DNA of 64,000 nucleotides from Ceratodon purpureus (GCA_014871385.1 CM026426.1:71638756-71702755), one strand, 5' to 3'; positions 10,343 to 23,579 are shown, counted from the stretch's first letter. Made by a program: numbers and translations. Notes: generated from the sequence alone by a model not told the origin.

Positions 10343-13130
10343 AGGGTCGTAGATTGCAGATTATCTAGTTTACACTCGAAAATATTGTTCGACCACACTT
10401 TGTATTGTGCTATCTTTCGGAATTTTTTTCACCTCGTCTGAAGCCAAGTTTTGTGCTACCGTTGTCCTAAAAATCTAAATTGCATGCATAGAGTTAGTCT
10501 ACATTCTCTTCACGATTACACCTCAAATTTAAGTAGAGTAATGGGAGAAATCTGTTTTTCTAAAATTAATTGCTTTTGTGCGCCTGTTCATTAGCGTATT
10601 AAAGAATCCCAAGTGAAGCGAGCTTATTACAATGCAGTATAGTTCTTAATTCTCATATGCTAATAAAAGCTTGGAAATGCAATCTTCCTAGGATTTTCAT
10701 CTCTTGAAAATTTCAATATTATTGTAAAGGTCAAAGAGGTATTTAAGTAATTATGGAGAAAGTGTGCAATTAACTTTGCATGAACATTGAATCAACAATA
10801 GACATCCATTTGATATGTCTCTCTCAAAATTTCAAGGAAATGAAGTGAATTTTTTAAGAAAATATATATTCTGTTCACGAAGGAAAAAATATTAAGAGTG
10901 AATTTCATTATGATGATTAAATATGAATATCCACGGTACAATTTCATAACCAATTCCCTCGGTGGGTGGTTGATAAAAAACCCTAAACTCTACATCCTAA
11001 CCCTACAGATGTTCAAAAAAGGAAAGACAACCTCCACGATTAAATCTGGGAAGTCAAAGGAATTAATGGAAGGCCATGCTCATCGAGCCGCCGAGTTGAT
11101 GGCAATGCTGCGCTTGTCTCATTTCTGACTAATTCTGTGAGAGCTCCCCACCTTCCTCAGATCCTTCTTCATAATGCAATTGTAATCGCGATCACAACGT
11201 CCTCAATGGATCCTAGTCGGCTAGCCGCCAACTAGGAGAGCCAACCCCTTATGTACTCAATCGACATATGGCATTTTGTTTCCTATTTTTTTCTATGTGG
11301 AGAAATCTATACACAACGACAGAATGTTAGAAAATGTGGAATTAGAAATAGATATAAAAAACAAGTTTTCCAGGCTGTTCAATTTTCATTGTTTGCCGAT
11401 AGCGGCATTCAAAGGAGAACTTGCCCCTTCCACACTACACAAATCTGGGTCAAATGTCCATCGAACGCGCCAGGCGTACGAGGTTAGCAAAACAATTTCC
11501 TTAAAAGTTACACCTGAACAACATTAACAAACAGTGCGGATTATTTGCTGTTAGTAAGTCTTTGCCCTACCGTTAAATTAGTCCTAGTCGGCTAGCCGCC
11601 GACGACGACTAGAATAGGTCCAAGTTGGCTAATAGCCGAAAAGAAACCCTAGCTAATTGTTGTCCTTTGACTTTCATCTGTTGAGTGGGAGAATTAGGCG
11701 GCTAGTTCCAGTAGTTTGCAGAGCACCTTCTCTCCTCTTGGCTGAGCGCCCTTTTGAATGCAAGTGCACCTAATTTCTCAGTCACGAGCATATTGTAGAG
11801 GTCAAACGAAACCGAAGACGAGCCCGTGATGGGGAGGCGGGGTGTCGCTACAATGGTGAGGAATAGCAATGTGGGATGTTCTGTATCAACGAAGAGACTA
11901 GCTGATAACAAGGAGCTGCAGCCATGGGTTAGGGCGAAGCAACGCGCCTGTTGTGGCACCATACCCATTCTAGCCTTCGTGCACATTGCACGTCTCATGC
12001 AGCCAGGTGTGGAGTGATTCTAAAGTGTTGCTCATACCTTTGAGATGATCCAGATTACGGAGGCTTCGAGGATTGCCTTTCCACTGACCACCGGGGGGTT
12101 GAAGAGCGAAGGCAGTGTTCACTTCAGCCACACTAGGGAAGTCTCAATTGACGCGCTTTCAACTACAGTGTCGGTTTGGGTCATTGATGAAGTATACGAA
12201 ATCTTGCAACATTTTGCAAGTGTAGTAACTGTGGCGGGGATTCCAGGTGGGAATTGAAGAGCAGCTTGCAATCATCGTCTGGTTCCGTGAGAGCATCTGT
12301 CGACTTTGGGTAGAGTGGTGTCGAACCCACAATCAATGCAAAAGACCGCACGGTGCATGGTCATTAGCCTGCATACTAGGTTTTTTTGTATGTAGAATAT
12401 TTTAGGAAGTATTACACTGTGTCGATATTGTTAAGCTGGTTTTCAATAGAGCTCCATCGACATAGTTAAATTCCTACGAAAACAATGATTGCCCCAGTAC
12501 TCCAGACATTACTAATAGTTGTTGTTAGTAGTTGTTATTGAGACTTTAGTAGTAGTTGTTAGTATGATGAATACCAGATTGTAAGTAACATGTAAAGGGT
12601 GATCAATATGGAACACTATTGTTGTACTCCGATGAGAATATAGTCATATGACAAAACTAAGATATCTTTTTTCTCCTATTTTGCAAGCTCGGTTTTATTG
12701 AAAATAGGCAAGGTAAGGCATGAGGTATGCATTCTTGGAGATTGGATTTACCATCTGTTGTAAAAAACTTTGGCGAGTAGCCGAGTAGTCCTCAACAGAC
12801 AATACAAGATTACTTGACAATAATCATGTAATTAGGGGAATTGTAAAAATCACAACCTGTGCTATGTGCACCCCCTTCATGTAATCACTGCTCGTAAGGT
12901 AATCAAAATGGTCAGGAAGTTCATCTCGGTTAGAGCATCGGCAGGCAGCCAACAATTTGTCATGAAAGAAAAGGTGATGAAGATAACATAAATACAAAGA
13001 AGAAGCATAATAGAAGATTAATATGGGTCCATACAAATTATTGCTTTGTCTTGTACAAATTTTATTTGGAAAAATCACAACGTTTACAATGTTTATGTAT
13101 AACGTAAACAAGATTAAACATGACTCCAAA
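10343..13130. other. No gene recognised; PsbQ downstream region with a short duplicated motif
   Basis: The first few hundred bases are the PsbQ 3' UTR and flank. An 18-19 bp motif, TCCTAGTCGGCTAGCCGCC, containing the palindrome GGCTAGCC, occurs at 11211-11229 and again at 11582-11600. A TTAGTAGTTGTT-type simple repeat lies at 12510-12570. The short ORFs here (for example 11702-11998 minus, 12045-12257 plus) carry no motif I recognise. Confidence 0.35.
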
Positions 13131-13159
13131 GATATTTTACAGCAAAGATCACAAATGTC

Positions 13160-15590
13160 GGTGGGCAGCCAACTAGTCTTCATCTAGATCATCCCAGTTC
13201 ATTGCAATGCCATTAGATTCAAAGTTTGCCATAGCAGCAATTGCAACTTCTTTAGGTATAAGAGGGGTCTTCGGAGGAACCCACATGCGTAGTTTTCTTG
13301 GTCCTATGAGTGTACACAACGGATTTACACTGCACCCACTCCGCAAGAGTCAACTCCCTCTCCCACCGTCTTATCCACCACTCCCTAGCAACTATTTTCT
13401 TACTTTCCTTCTTGCCCTTTATCGGATTCCACCATTCAACTTTGAACTTTCCATATTTAGGTCTAGGATCTATTAAAAGAGGCTCTACAATGCCACCCGT
13501 TCAAATGGATAGGTGGCATTTTTTACTCAGACAACAGAAAACCCAGTTGCCGTGTAACACGTCATGGTAGAAGTTGAACAAAGACTTTGGCCTAGTATTC
13601 TTAGGACCGTAGAAAAGATAGGACTCCACTTCATCTTTGTCTCTGGGACAAATATCCGGATCCTCTATATAATCGTCATCTGCATCAAATGCTATGATGT
13701 GATCCCGTTTCCAGTCTGAGATGGACAAAAATCCTTTGAGCAAGGTTGTCGGATTATGAGGGAGTGGCTCATTAATTTCCTCTGAAACTCGCTCCCAAAG
13801 ATGTACATAGGGCCAGATGTCTTGTGTATATTTCTTATCCCAAGCCATGCTAGTTCTCCGTTACTCAATGTATTTAGACATTCCATTTTTTATGAAATTC
13901 CGCTTGTCTGAACTCTCTTCTGCTCGTGCCACCTCTTTATCCACATTCGCCTTGCCCTCATCAACTTTGATACCGCCCCATAAGCGCTTATAGGGAACCG
14001 GTTTCGGATCACTGACGGGTAAACATGGTTTGCCCTCTGCATCTGCCCTCCACATTTTCATAGGTTTACTAGGTGGAAGCCATGACGGATTAGTTGCACG
14101 CTTCTTATACCTTATCACCGGCCACCCATGCGTCCTCTCCCTCCTCTACTACATAGAACTTAAAAGGATGTATCTCACTATGACCCTCTAATTGCATTGC
14201 TTCCGTCGTGATGAAAATCAGCAATGTAACTTATGAAGTCAGCCACTTCTTGAACAACCTCCAAAATAAAGGCAACTGTGCTTTGTAAATCCATGAATGC
14301 CTTCATAAAGTTGGTAAGACGGTATGTGTTCTTCCGTTGAATGAGCTTCAAAAGGTGACTGAAGAGGGCATTAATGTCGTCATGCATGTGTCCCAAAATC
14401 AAGAAACCGACTATAACTTCCTTGAATATTCGTCTCGCCCTTAGTAGTGAGCAGAATACTAAAAGAAAATGGTTCTTGTTGTCCTTTACTGAATTATCAA
14501 GCTGGAGATACAACTTCTTCAGCAAAGCAATGGTAGGCCTACAAGGCAGAGGAGGAGGGAGTGGCTCATCTCTAGAGGGTGGAATTGAGGGGATGCAATA
14601 TGATGTTCCATGCATCAGCCCATCAAAGAATTCATTTTGCGGCGGAGCCTAGAAAAGTGCTTTTGTCTCCCGAACAGGTAGTCTCTAAGGCACAAAATAC
14701 CGTGCACAATGAGGATATTGTGAAGTTCAAGTCTCCTGGCTATAAGGCGGTTGCATAGTATGCGTAGGCACCGTCTCTATGATACGGTATTTGACCAAGA
14801 CCTATTGTTGACTTTTAATACGTTGCATTAGCAGGATCGCACTTTTTGATGTGTACATCTTGTCGTCTATGATGCAAAGGAACTCTGGAAGATTTTGTAT
14901 AAACTGCATTGACTACCCGTAATAAGTATTGTGACTAGCTTGTTGATAGTTCAGGTGCCAATTCCTATCCTCTGTGAAGCTCTGCCACTCGTCCGACCAT
15001 CTTCCATACTTTGCGATGAGTTCAACGAGGAAGTCACACTTAGTGCACTTAGAGAGATTACTTCCAACCGCCTTGACTTTGACATTTTGGAAGTACTCCT
15101 TCCTCATTTGATTAATGGAAGATTGCAAAATAGGCTCTGCGTCGCATTGCTCATTCACCTGGACAACATATAGTCAGGATAGTCAGTTGGCAAGGTTTTG
15201 AATTCGTCAGCAAACTGCCAACAATAGTAATGAGTAAACCTCTTACGATCCAATGACATTATGGTCTAAACGTCAGATGAGCATACAATACAAAGAATGA
15301 AGAGCAGGAACTTACGACATTGGCCATTTTGCACATGTGATTCCAATTCATTGCGAACGGGAGTACTTTCAGCGCACCTAATCTCTTCTTTCCAATCATC
15401 CGGAACTTGCCAGGCTTTTGGTCCATGTTCTCGTTCACAATTGTGGTCAGCGTCGCACGCGCTTGTATCGTGTGAATTTGGGGACCATGTACTCCAAATT
15501 GCCGTGACATCCATTGAGACGGCCACTTTTTGACGCAACTTTGTAGATGTAGTACGCGGATTTTGAAACACTGTGAATAATATACCATGC
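13160..15590 (-). pseudogene. Decayed second copy of the Element 2-type transposase-like gene
   Basis: Read on the minus strand, blocks match the 948-residue ORF at 40121-42967 in the same order. Near 15470-15380, IQARATLTTIV matches LQATAILRTIL. Near 15110-14940, INQMRKEYFQ and CTKCDFLVELI match LSKIRKESFSE and CGDCDELKRQ. Near 14520-14360, LQLDNSVKDNKNHFLLVFCS and FLILGHMHDDINALFS match LQLDNASGDNKNRYVFAFCS and FLIVGHTHDDIDALFG. C-terminal pieces lie at 14118-13500. The gene is split by stops and frameshifts. Its divergent neighbour at 16.7-19.3 kb resembles the ParB/methyltransferase gene, so the pair repeats the gene order of Element 2. Confidence 0.75.
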
Positions 15591-15895
15591 TACCTCGCAG
15601 AGTTCAACGTCGGCAAGATTAAGATAGAGCTTTCGCTTTCAAGGTACAGTGTGCAATTGCTCTTGTACAACAAAGGACATCTCGCGCCCGGCCTCAAAGG
15701 TAGTGGCGTAAAATCTACAACAAATAGGCATTGTATCTTCCAACCTAAACGTCTAACAACAACGTTTGTTGCAACACCTCTTTGAACTAAATAGGTGGCA
15801 TGCGATAAGCCCAACCAGGCAACAAAGCTTACTAGAGGAGACGTTGTCTTTTTTGCAAAATTTCCTCCAAACGGAGCAATAGAGATTCTTCAAAA

Positions 15896-16150
15896 ATGAC
15901 CATATTCGTTATTTTGAGACAATTTCAGAACTTTGAGACTTTTAGAAGAAAATTTCAGCAATTGTTTTTAGACAATTTGAACTTTTTTTTGACTTTCTAA
16001 TTATAGATTATCCTCGACTCGACAATAATCTTCCCATATATAGTCAAAACTTTATGACAAATGTAGAATCAATTAGGAAATCAATGAAAAAGCTATAGTT
16101 AAGCATTAAATTGAAACTATGAAAAGTCTCAATATAACAAATATGGTGTT
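15896..16150. mobile_element. 255 bp MITE with Element 2-like terminal inverted repeats
   Basis: The left end (ATGACCATATTCGTTATTTT then GAGAC) and the reverse complement of the right end (AACACCATATTTGTTATATT then GAGAC) match at 21 of 25 positions, and both closely match the 26 bp ends of Element 2. AAAA flanks both sides (15892-15895 and 16151-16154), a 4 bp duplication like the GATA of Element 2, although AAAA is low complexity. It has no coding capacity. It holds one degraded copy of the 21 bp palindrome at 16008-16028. It is best read as a non-autonomous derivative mobilised by an Element 2-type transposase. Confidence 0.75.
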
Positions 16151-16739
16151 AAAACACCATCTAGACCATTGTCCTCATTGCCGTTCTATAAATTCTCAAA
16201 GCAATGTGTGATAATATCATAGAGAAGATGACCTCCTTCAAGTCAAGTGTGAATCAATCACCATCTAAGAGTAGTCATGTGCACAGATCGTATACAGAGA
16301 CGAACACAATTCCAACTTCAGAATCCCCTAGGACTTCGTCATCACATGCCTTGTCCGGTGAACATACTTGAATCATCGCCCTTCCACAAACTGGTTTTAA
16401 TGGTTAGAATTACATGTCGATATTACAATCAACATTTGAACGTGGCAACTAGAGAAGCTGTCGCATCGATTGCCCTCATGGCATGATTGGACAGATGTGT
16501 CGTATGACCATCCATGCATGGATGGTCTGTACATAGGCATACGGTATGTATCCTACCGCAAAGAAAAAACTCTGTGAAAGTCTGCTATGGAAGCCAGAAT
16601 AGATGCCATCACAATGGAGATCGGATAGACGCAAGAGACAAGGGAGTCATCGAGGAAAAGGAATCTGAGAAAGGGTGCGACTAATGAGGGCGAGGGGGGA
16701 AAATCGAAGTGAGGTAGGAAAAAGGAAGAGAAGAAGCAG

Positions 16740-19250
16740 AGCTTAGCGGACGCCCTTATTCTTGCAAACAATCTAACCGCAAAGATGAAGGATGCCGACG
16801 TACTTCTTATATACGAGACGCTACTAGAGGGTCTTAGGCATTGTTTGCCGTACGATCAATGTCTTATTAGCGACCGGATTCTCGCAGAGAAGGTGCACAT
16901 AGCTCCCGAGAATTTGAAGTACAGGGGCCTCTTTAAGAAGAGGCACAACTAGATAAATCTCTTTTACAAAGGACTTGGAGCAATTTGAAAGAAGCTTAAG
17001 TTATGCTGCATTCCACTGAGGTGCAACCGGATCTCGAAGGATCTAGAAACAGGCGCGGTCAAAATGGCTGGCTTTAAAGCAATTCAGGATCTTGTTCCAC
17101 AAGAAGACCAATGTGTTCTTTTCACAGATGAAGAGGTTTAAGAAAAGGTACCCTAGTACAACACAAATTGTTGCCATTAATATATTATTGGAGGCCAAAA
17201 CACTAATGAGGCTTGTCATGAACTGGGAGAGAAGGAACCATTGGGATCGAAGGCTTGGGAATACTACCTCATGCACGATGTTATTCATATATTCGACAAA
17301 GACGAGGACACCCTCATTAAGGTGTCTAACGCCTTGAACATCAAGGTAAAGGATAAGGTTGCAGAAGCAAACTATCGATCTTAAGTGGAGTGGATGCGGG
17401 CAAAGTGGATCGAGAAGGAGAAGACTGATAAGAGAGCCGAACGGAAAAAATGGAAGGTAAGTTACAATTTCTTTCTTTACTCTGGTACATTTATGGTTCA
17501 AACCCGTCGATAGGTCGTCGACATTGATATGGCCACTCTGTTCATACCTAAATATTATATTTAATGTGTTGATATAATTCTCATGTGAAGGATTTTATCA
17601 AGGAGTTTCTCAGTCTAATCCTTGGAAAAGCAGCTCAGGCAAAAACATGGAATTTGCCCCTTGTATTTGAATCTAACGAGACGTAGTTGGACTGGCAATC
17701 GTCTTCAATGCATGGGAGGAGGGGACTCACTGGAGAAGATGGTTTGAAGCCTAGCATGATAAAAAAGCTAGCTTGGCGGGATATAACATTGAATGACTTG
17801 CAGTGGGTGATTAATCTCCTCGACCACGAACATAAGAGGCTCGCAAAAGAGATTATTAACCGGAAGAATAGCCCGTGGAAGGTGCAAACGTTACAGTACA
17901 TTTTCAATCACTCCAATGGGTTTCAAAGAAGCTTGCAAATCGATCCAAGGCCCAATATTTTAGCTTTCATTATGTATGGGACGCAAGAAGCGCCGAGGGA
18001 TTCTTTTTGGGACTGCTCAAAAATCACTGGCTTGAAACGGTCGTTGCCGCCATATTTGGACAAAACGATTATGAATTCTGTAGAGGATTGGACTGGCAGC
18101 GGGAACTGCCAAGCGAGCTACTCCTACCTCCATGTCTGTCTTGGAGCCAGCTAATGAAGTTACGGGTCGTTAGGTCATCAACGTCTGGGGAGGTGGAAAC
18201 GTTATGGCCATTGCTCTAGTAAGTGAATGGTCTCTTACTCTCTTATGTAGTTATCGTTCTCTCCCTTGTTGTAGGCAGACAGCTAATGCTCACTGCTTCT
18301 GACCTATGTCTACTCTCCTAATCTACCCTAACCTTTCCATCATGGGCTTCTTTAGAGAAACGAGGCAACAATAATTGAAATAGAACGGAGGGAGGAAGAG
18401 AAGTATGACGCACACTGTCGGGTGAGGATCATGAGGTTCATCACAAACAAATACAACATACCAATTGGGAATCGAATTTGGAGGATCCAAGATGGAGCGA
18501 GTCCTTTGGTTTTCTCCACTGCAAAGGCAATTGGGGCAATTCTCACACCCGCTGATTTCGCTGTAAATGCGGAAGTAGCCCATCTGATCGGGAAGGGCGG
18601 ATCTCCGAATGCACGGAAGTTTATTGAGGTTCCGGTGACTATAGAAGATTATAATATTGAGGAGTAGGAGCCCCGGAACTTGGACAAATGTGCAATCAAA
18701 GATGAGGGTCTCAACGAGACGGGAGAAGCTACAACCGAGGATGGATATGGCGACGAGGTGATCTACAAAAAAAATGCCCTTGATGATGCATTCGAGGATT
18801 CGAATTCTTGTTATGCAAACCCTCCTCTGTTGCAAGTCGAGGAGGAGCAAAAAAAAACCTCCCTTGGGTCTGTTTGCTCTTCACCCACTTTGCATATGAG
18901 CCCAAAAGTTCAAAACTACTTCAATGGAACCTCCAGTCCAGGTGGACCAGGTGAGGCCCGCAACAACGATGCATGTACCTCTTATATTTAGGCTCTACTA
19001 GGATCAAGTTGTCCAAATTGCACCTATTTAGAAGCCGGTAGTAAGCATTGGGAGGCAGGGGCTTGATGCACCTTTTGGCGGCTCGCCGACGGGCGAGGAG
19101 CAAACGTCATCCAATCCACCCACCAAGAGCAAGGGCGGATTGAAGATTTCATTTGTATCGGAAGGTATCAAAAGCGCACCTCGGCGGATTAGGCCAGCTG
19201 AAAACCTTGATTCCAAAACCTGATCCGCGAAGAGAAGTAAGGTCGCTAGT
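16740..19250 (+). pseudogene. Decayed ParB/methyltransferase-type gene, divergent partner of the 13.2-15.6 kb relic
   Basis: Several exon-like segments with intact splice signals remain: one ending before GTAAGTT at about 17458, one ending at 18220 before GTAAGTGAATGG, and one starting after TTCTTTAG at about 18351. The junction near 18220/18351 joins a Gly-rich motif (VINVWGGGNVMAIAL) to RNEATIIEIERREEEKYDAH. This looks like motif I plus the following acidic strand of a permuted DNA methyltransferase, and it parallels SGENVLGIHTGSKFMIAAM at 56.8 kb, which is also followed directly by a GTAAGT donor. The tail (18664-19250) is acidic and low complexity, like 57.6-58.8 kb. Stops and frameshifts break it throughout. 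The assignment rests on position, intron placement and motif style rather than long identity. The 19250-20055 stretch after it holds nothing I recognise. Confidence 0.45.
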
Positions 19251-20055
19251 CCATGGCAGGCCAATTCTCTTCAGGGCGGCATTTCACCCGAATCTGCAAG
19301 GGATCAAGAAGGGTAGAGACTTGTGGGATCAAGAAACGGAAGGCTCTCTCTAAGAAGGGTTCTATTAAGAAGGGCACATGTGGGGAGTCGCACATGAGCC
19401 CAAAAGACGGTGATGCTCCTAAGGTCGTATTGTCACCCTAACCAAAATTCTCTAAAGGTCCTAAGCTTAAGAAGACCTGAAGAGGTTAGTTTATCAGGCG
19501 GTATCCCCGTCCATATTTTAGGTGCCTGTATTAAAAATCTTGTGTACGTTGAAGGCATTAGATTCATGTTAGATGTATTAAACCATAATAATATAAATCT
19601 TGGGTAAATGGCCATGTCTAGGCTTTCTCTTTCTCTGTTGTTCATTAGATGTCGGCTGTCCGCTGACGTACGCAGCTATTTTGCGAGCGATGAGAGGTGA
19701 GTGGTAAGATCTGGGGTTTTTTGATGATTTCCATTGTTTGGAGCAGTAAGTCTATGTATTTTTAAAACATAAAATTCTCACTTTTGCAATGCAATTTCTA
19801 ATCATAGTAAAGAGGTGGGCCTATGATTGTGGAAAATTACCCACGGAGAAATGCAAGAAAGACAATAAAAATTCCAAGAAGGAAAAAGCAAACAAGAGTG
19901 TTGATGTGACCCTAAGTTTTAATAAAGGAATTTTTGGGGCATGGTAAAGAAGAGGACCTATGACCATGGAAAAATTATAGAACTGATGGAATTGCAAGAA
20001 AAAAGAAACAAACTAGAGTGCTGATGTAAACAAAAATGAAAGAGAAAAAGTAGTA

Positions 20056-20456
20056 CTTCCTCTGTCCCAAAATGATCTTTGTGTTTGATTAAATGATCCG
20101 GATTAAGGTTGAAAATGACAATTTTGAAATCATTTTTGAGCTAGAAGTAGAGTTTAGTGCAATCTTTTATTTCTAAAAAATTTGAGTTTAAAAATCCTTT
20201 TAAAAGTGTAGGTTTGGAGCATTGAAAAGTGGAATTTTTTGGCCATTTTTAAGGAGCACCGGTAGCCACTCATTTCCTTAGCTCCCTTGGTTCTTCTTGG
20301 AACATTCATCCATGTTATCCAAATGTTCATCCAAAATATTCCAATTTTCATCCAAAATTTTAGAAATCATCCAATAAATTTCATCCATCCATCAGGAAGA
20401 TCATTTTGAGACAAGAAATGCAAGCCAGCAGGAAGATCATTTTGGGAGAGAGGGAG
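20056..20456. mobile_element. Stowaway-like MITE (Tc1/mariner type), 401 bp
   Basis: The left end CTTCCTCTGTCCCAAAATGA pairs with the right end, whose reverse complement is CTCCCTCTCTCCCAAAATGA. Both are flanked by TA (20054-20055 and 20457-20458). CTCCCTC-GTCCCAAAAT ends with a TA target are the hallmark of plant Stowaway MITEs. A secondary internal copy of the terminal motif (GGAAGATCATTTTGAGACAA) sits near 20394. ATTCATCC repeats fill 20300-20390. There is no coding capacity. Confidence 0.8.
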
Positions 20457-20759
20457 TATAATGAATCAGAAATTTACATGTAAAAGAAGAAAATCAAATG
20501 ATAGTGCGGAAATCCAGAAATTTAGAAAATAAAAAGTATGATGGGATAAAAATATGCATAAAGAAGAAATGAGAAGAATGAAATGAAAGTAAGGGAACAA
20601 AACAGATTGAAAAAAAAAAATAGCATAATGAGATAGAAATCTACATAATAAAAAAGGAAGGGAAAACAATTGAAAGTGCGAGACATAAAAATATTAAATA
20701 AAAATAATTTAAGTGAGTGAGACAGTAATTTTATCTGGCCTGTGAAACTCCTGCTGATC

Positions 20760-22490
20760 GACGAAAGCAACATTTTGTTTACGCTTAAGGGAAACAAAGA
20801 CCTCCTCCTCTCCAAGTGAAGGGTACTGGTGCACCACTGTTCACCGTCGTGCATCTTCCAAAAGCTTCGCAAAGCAATGTCGGGTTCACTCTTTTTGCTG
20901 CAGATTTGTGTGCCCATCTAAGCTTGAGTTCTTCCTCTGTCGATGCGTTTACAGAGCACTTTCCTTTAAGGAATTGGTAGTATGCAACACACTGCATGAA
21001 GGCACAAACGAAGTAATCGACAACTGCGACATACAAGTGAGAGCCTTGATCGCTAGACTGTTGCTTCAACTTGTTATGGATGGATTCTGATAGAATTACA
21101 ACATGGCATCTCCACAAGTTCCTCGTTGCTAAGATCCTTTTAACATACCATTTTCATTCCTTACTTCAGCTATAGAAGATCAATATTTGCTGTAAGACTC
21201 GGTAAGTAGGAAAAGAAATGAAACAAAGTAGTGCTTACCAGCTCCATGAACTCACCCCATTGGCGGTATCGAAAGTGCCAGAACGCAAGTCATACCTCTA
21301 CTCATGGAAGGGCATCCTATGTCGCAACGTCAGATGACATCAACCATGCACAAATTGCAAGGTACTTGGTTTCGGCCTCCACCATGGACTTTGCATTCTT
21401 ATACTCATTGCGGAGTTTTCTGGTGTTGTGCTTGTAGATCAGGCGGATGTCAGCCTTCGTGTGTTTTTTCAAGGACTGTGCCCGGTGAAAAGGAAAGTCC
21501 TCTCCCTGTCCACCATCTTCTCAAACGAGTCTCCACTCCTATAGATATTGCGTACAACATTCCAATTAGCCTAGGCGCTGTCGGTCATGAATACCTTGAA
21601 GTTCACATTCTTCATGTCGTGTTTTGCCATGATGCGATTCAGATTTTTCCACACCATCTGCTCAACTGTCGCGTCCTCCGACTGCATGTCGTATACTGTG
21701 ATGGTCATAACCCTGCAGTATGTAGAATTGTAAACATGGCAAGCCATTGTTGTCTAGGATCTGACATGCTTGACATGGTCAAACATTATCCATGCATTCT
21801 CCAGGTCACCACCCTTCTACATCCTCTTCACCAAATCCACTCCGCTCCCGAGACCAACTTCTGCCATTTTGAAGACAAAGACCTTGTCCTTGTCCTCCCC
21901 TTGCCCTAAAAATATATTCTTCTGTGTGCACTTCCAATTGCTGGTGCCACGGAACTTTGTGATACTGTTCATAATTCCATAGTGTCAAATAGATTGAAAT
22001 ATAGTGACACAATACGAATGTTGGGTGAGGTTAGATAATTTGTCTTTAGCCAATATCTTTTGCGCTTCACCTTCCTTTGCCAGAAGAAAGGGGCCCAATA
22101 ATTTGTTTGCAGTCTCTAGAGCAATGGAGGAACGAGTTGCTGACGGAGTGCATTCCACCTGCTCTGCTATCAAAGTCTCGGTCTTGTCAATGAAGTCTCT
22201 ATATGCGCCAGTCTTTGCAGGGTGGTTGTGAGTTCCCAAATGAGCACATGCTCTTGTCATGTGTGAGGATGCAGTAACGTAATATATCTTTGCAGGACAT
22301 AAAGCAATGCATCTCAAAGGAATATTACAGGATTTGAAAACAACCGTGGATAAGACAGAAGGTTTATCCTCGACAACAAACAATATCTTGGAAAGGCCAT
22401 CCCATTCATGGATTCAAAGTTTGGATTCGAAAATTTGCAGTAAACATCAATGTTACGTGAGGCACCTGCGAACAGGGTAGAGACACGTAT
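20760..22490 (-). pseudogene. Decayed MULE-like (DDE) transposase gene
   Basis: Minus-strand segments in order: NIDVYCKFSNPNF and MNGMAFPRY (22450-22390); TRACAHLGTHNHPAKTGAYR (near 22240), a typical transposase HxGxHxHP stretch; TPSATRSSIALETANKLLG; MACHVYNSTYCRV and MTITVYDMQSED (near 21720); NVNFKVFMTDSA (near 21600), whose Asp fits a catalytic position; MVDRERTFLF; and WHFRYRQWGEFM (near 21250). This pattern is common among plant MULE-type transposons. Stops interrupt the frame at several points, for example after MTDSA. A TATATAT sequence near 23064 could be the old minus-strand promoter. Clearly non-functional. Confidence 0.6.
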
Positions 22491-23579
22491 TAGCACAAAA
22501 CAAAAAAAATCATAGGGCAGGATATAAGGTTGCAGAGTATTGAGGGTCGTATGTAAACTAGCGGATTCAACAATGAACATGGGTTTTCGGGAGGGAAGTA
22601 GCTGAGGGCAATTATGGTGAGCAACAAATCTTGAGGAGCACAAAACTCGTGGAGGTCGGAGATGATCGGGCGGTTGACTATTAGCGGCTAAGCTCCCTCC
22701 CAATAGTAAATGGCCACCGCCAAGGTCCTTCTTGGCTAGACATTGCATAGACACAAAGTGCAAACACCATAAGGATCAATTACGAATGTAGTTCACATTT
22801 ATTAAAGTGAGAACAAGCCTCAAAGGCTGAGCTCTGATGTAGTACTAGGGTTACCAAATTGAGAAGGAAGCAATAGAAAGTCGACTTGAGGATGATAAAA
22901 ACAAACGTCCAAAAAGCACATGTAAACCATGAGCAAGGAACAGAATTGGAACAATTACCTTTGGCCATACACGATTAGAAGTTTGGCAGCAGCTTTGCTC
23001 CCGGGTAATCTTCCGGCCTTCACACGCAAAATGAGCTCACTTCCAGACTACCTTTGGCTCCCACATATATAGAATGGAGAAGTGCCACCTACTAAGAAGA
23101 AGAAGAAGAACAAGGATTGATTTAGGACAAGATCGTGGTTAGGGTTTACGATCCTCTCATACTGAACTGTCGAGCTCTCCTTGGTGATCAAACGTGCACA
23201 TCCGTAAAGAGACATATTTGGGGTGTCTGCATCAATGTCTCATCTGTCGACCCCACTCCATATCGGTGCTCTCAACCGGAGTTGTCATGGCGCTCGACGA
23301 CCGGGCGGACGTCCGGACATTCCAGGACATCCTATGACTTGGGAAAAAAATCACACGGACAAGTTTCACCCCGGGGTGAAATGAGATTCTTAATGCGGAG
23401 CCGTTGTGGCAAAGGAGTGGTGGGGGGCCATCGGCGGCAACGAGGGGAGGGGGGGAGGTTGCTGCCAAGGTTGTTGTAGTAGACAGACCGTTTGTTAGTC
23501 TGTTAGTCCGTCATGGTGACATAACACACCCCCTCGTTTGTCTGATAAGGGCCTTGACCGGTTGACTCATCGTAAGGGT
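22491..23579. other. No gene recognised; probable 5' region of the MULE-like relic
   Basis: No coding pattern is visible. An AAG/AGA simple stretch lies near 23092-23112 and a GC-rich GGAGGGGGGGAGG tract near 23440-23458. The minus-strand ORF at 22780-22968 begins with an in-frame ATG and could be a non-coding first-exon remnant of the adjacent transposase relic, but it has no recognisable motif. Confidence 0.3.

Noticed and set aside
12290..12360. tRNA-like B-box (GGGTTCGAC on the minus strand near 12330)
   Set aside because: No A-box, acceptor stem pairing or anticodon arm could be found around it.
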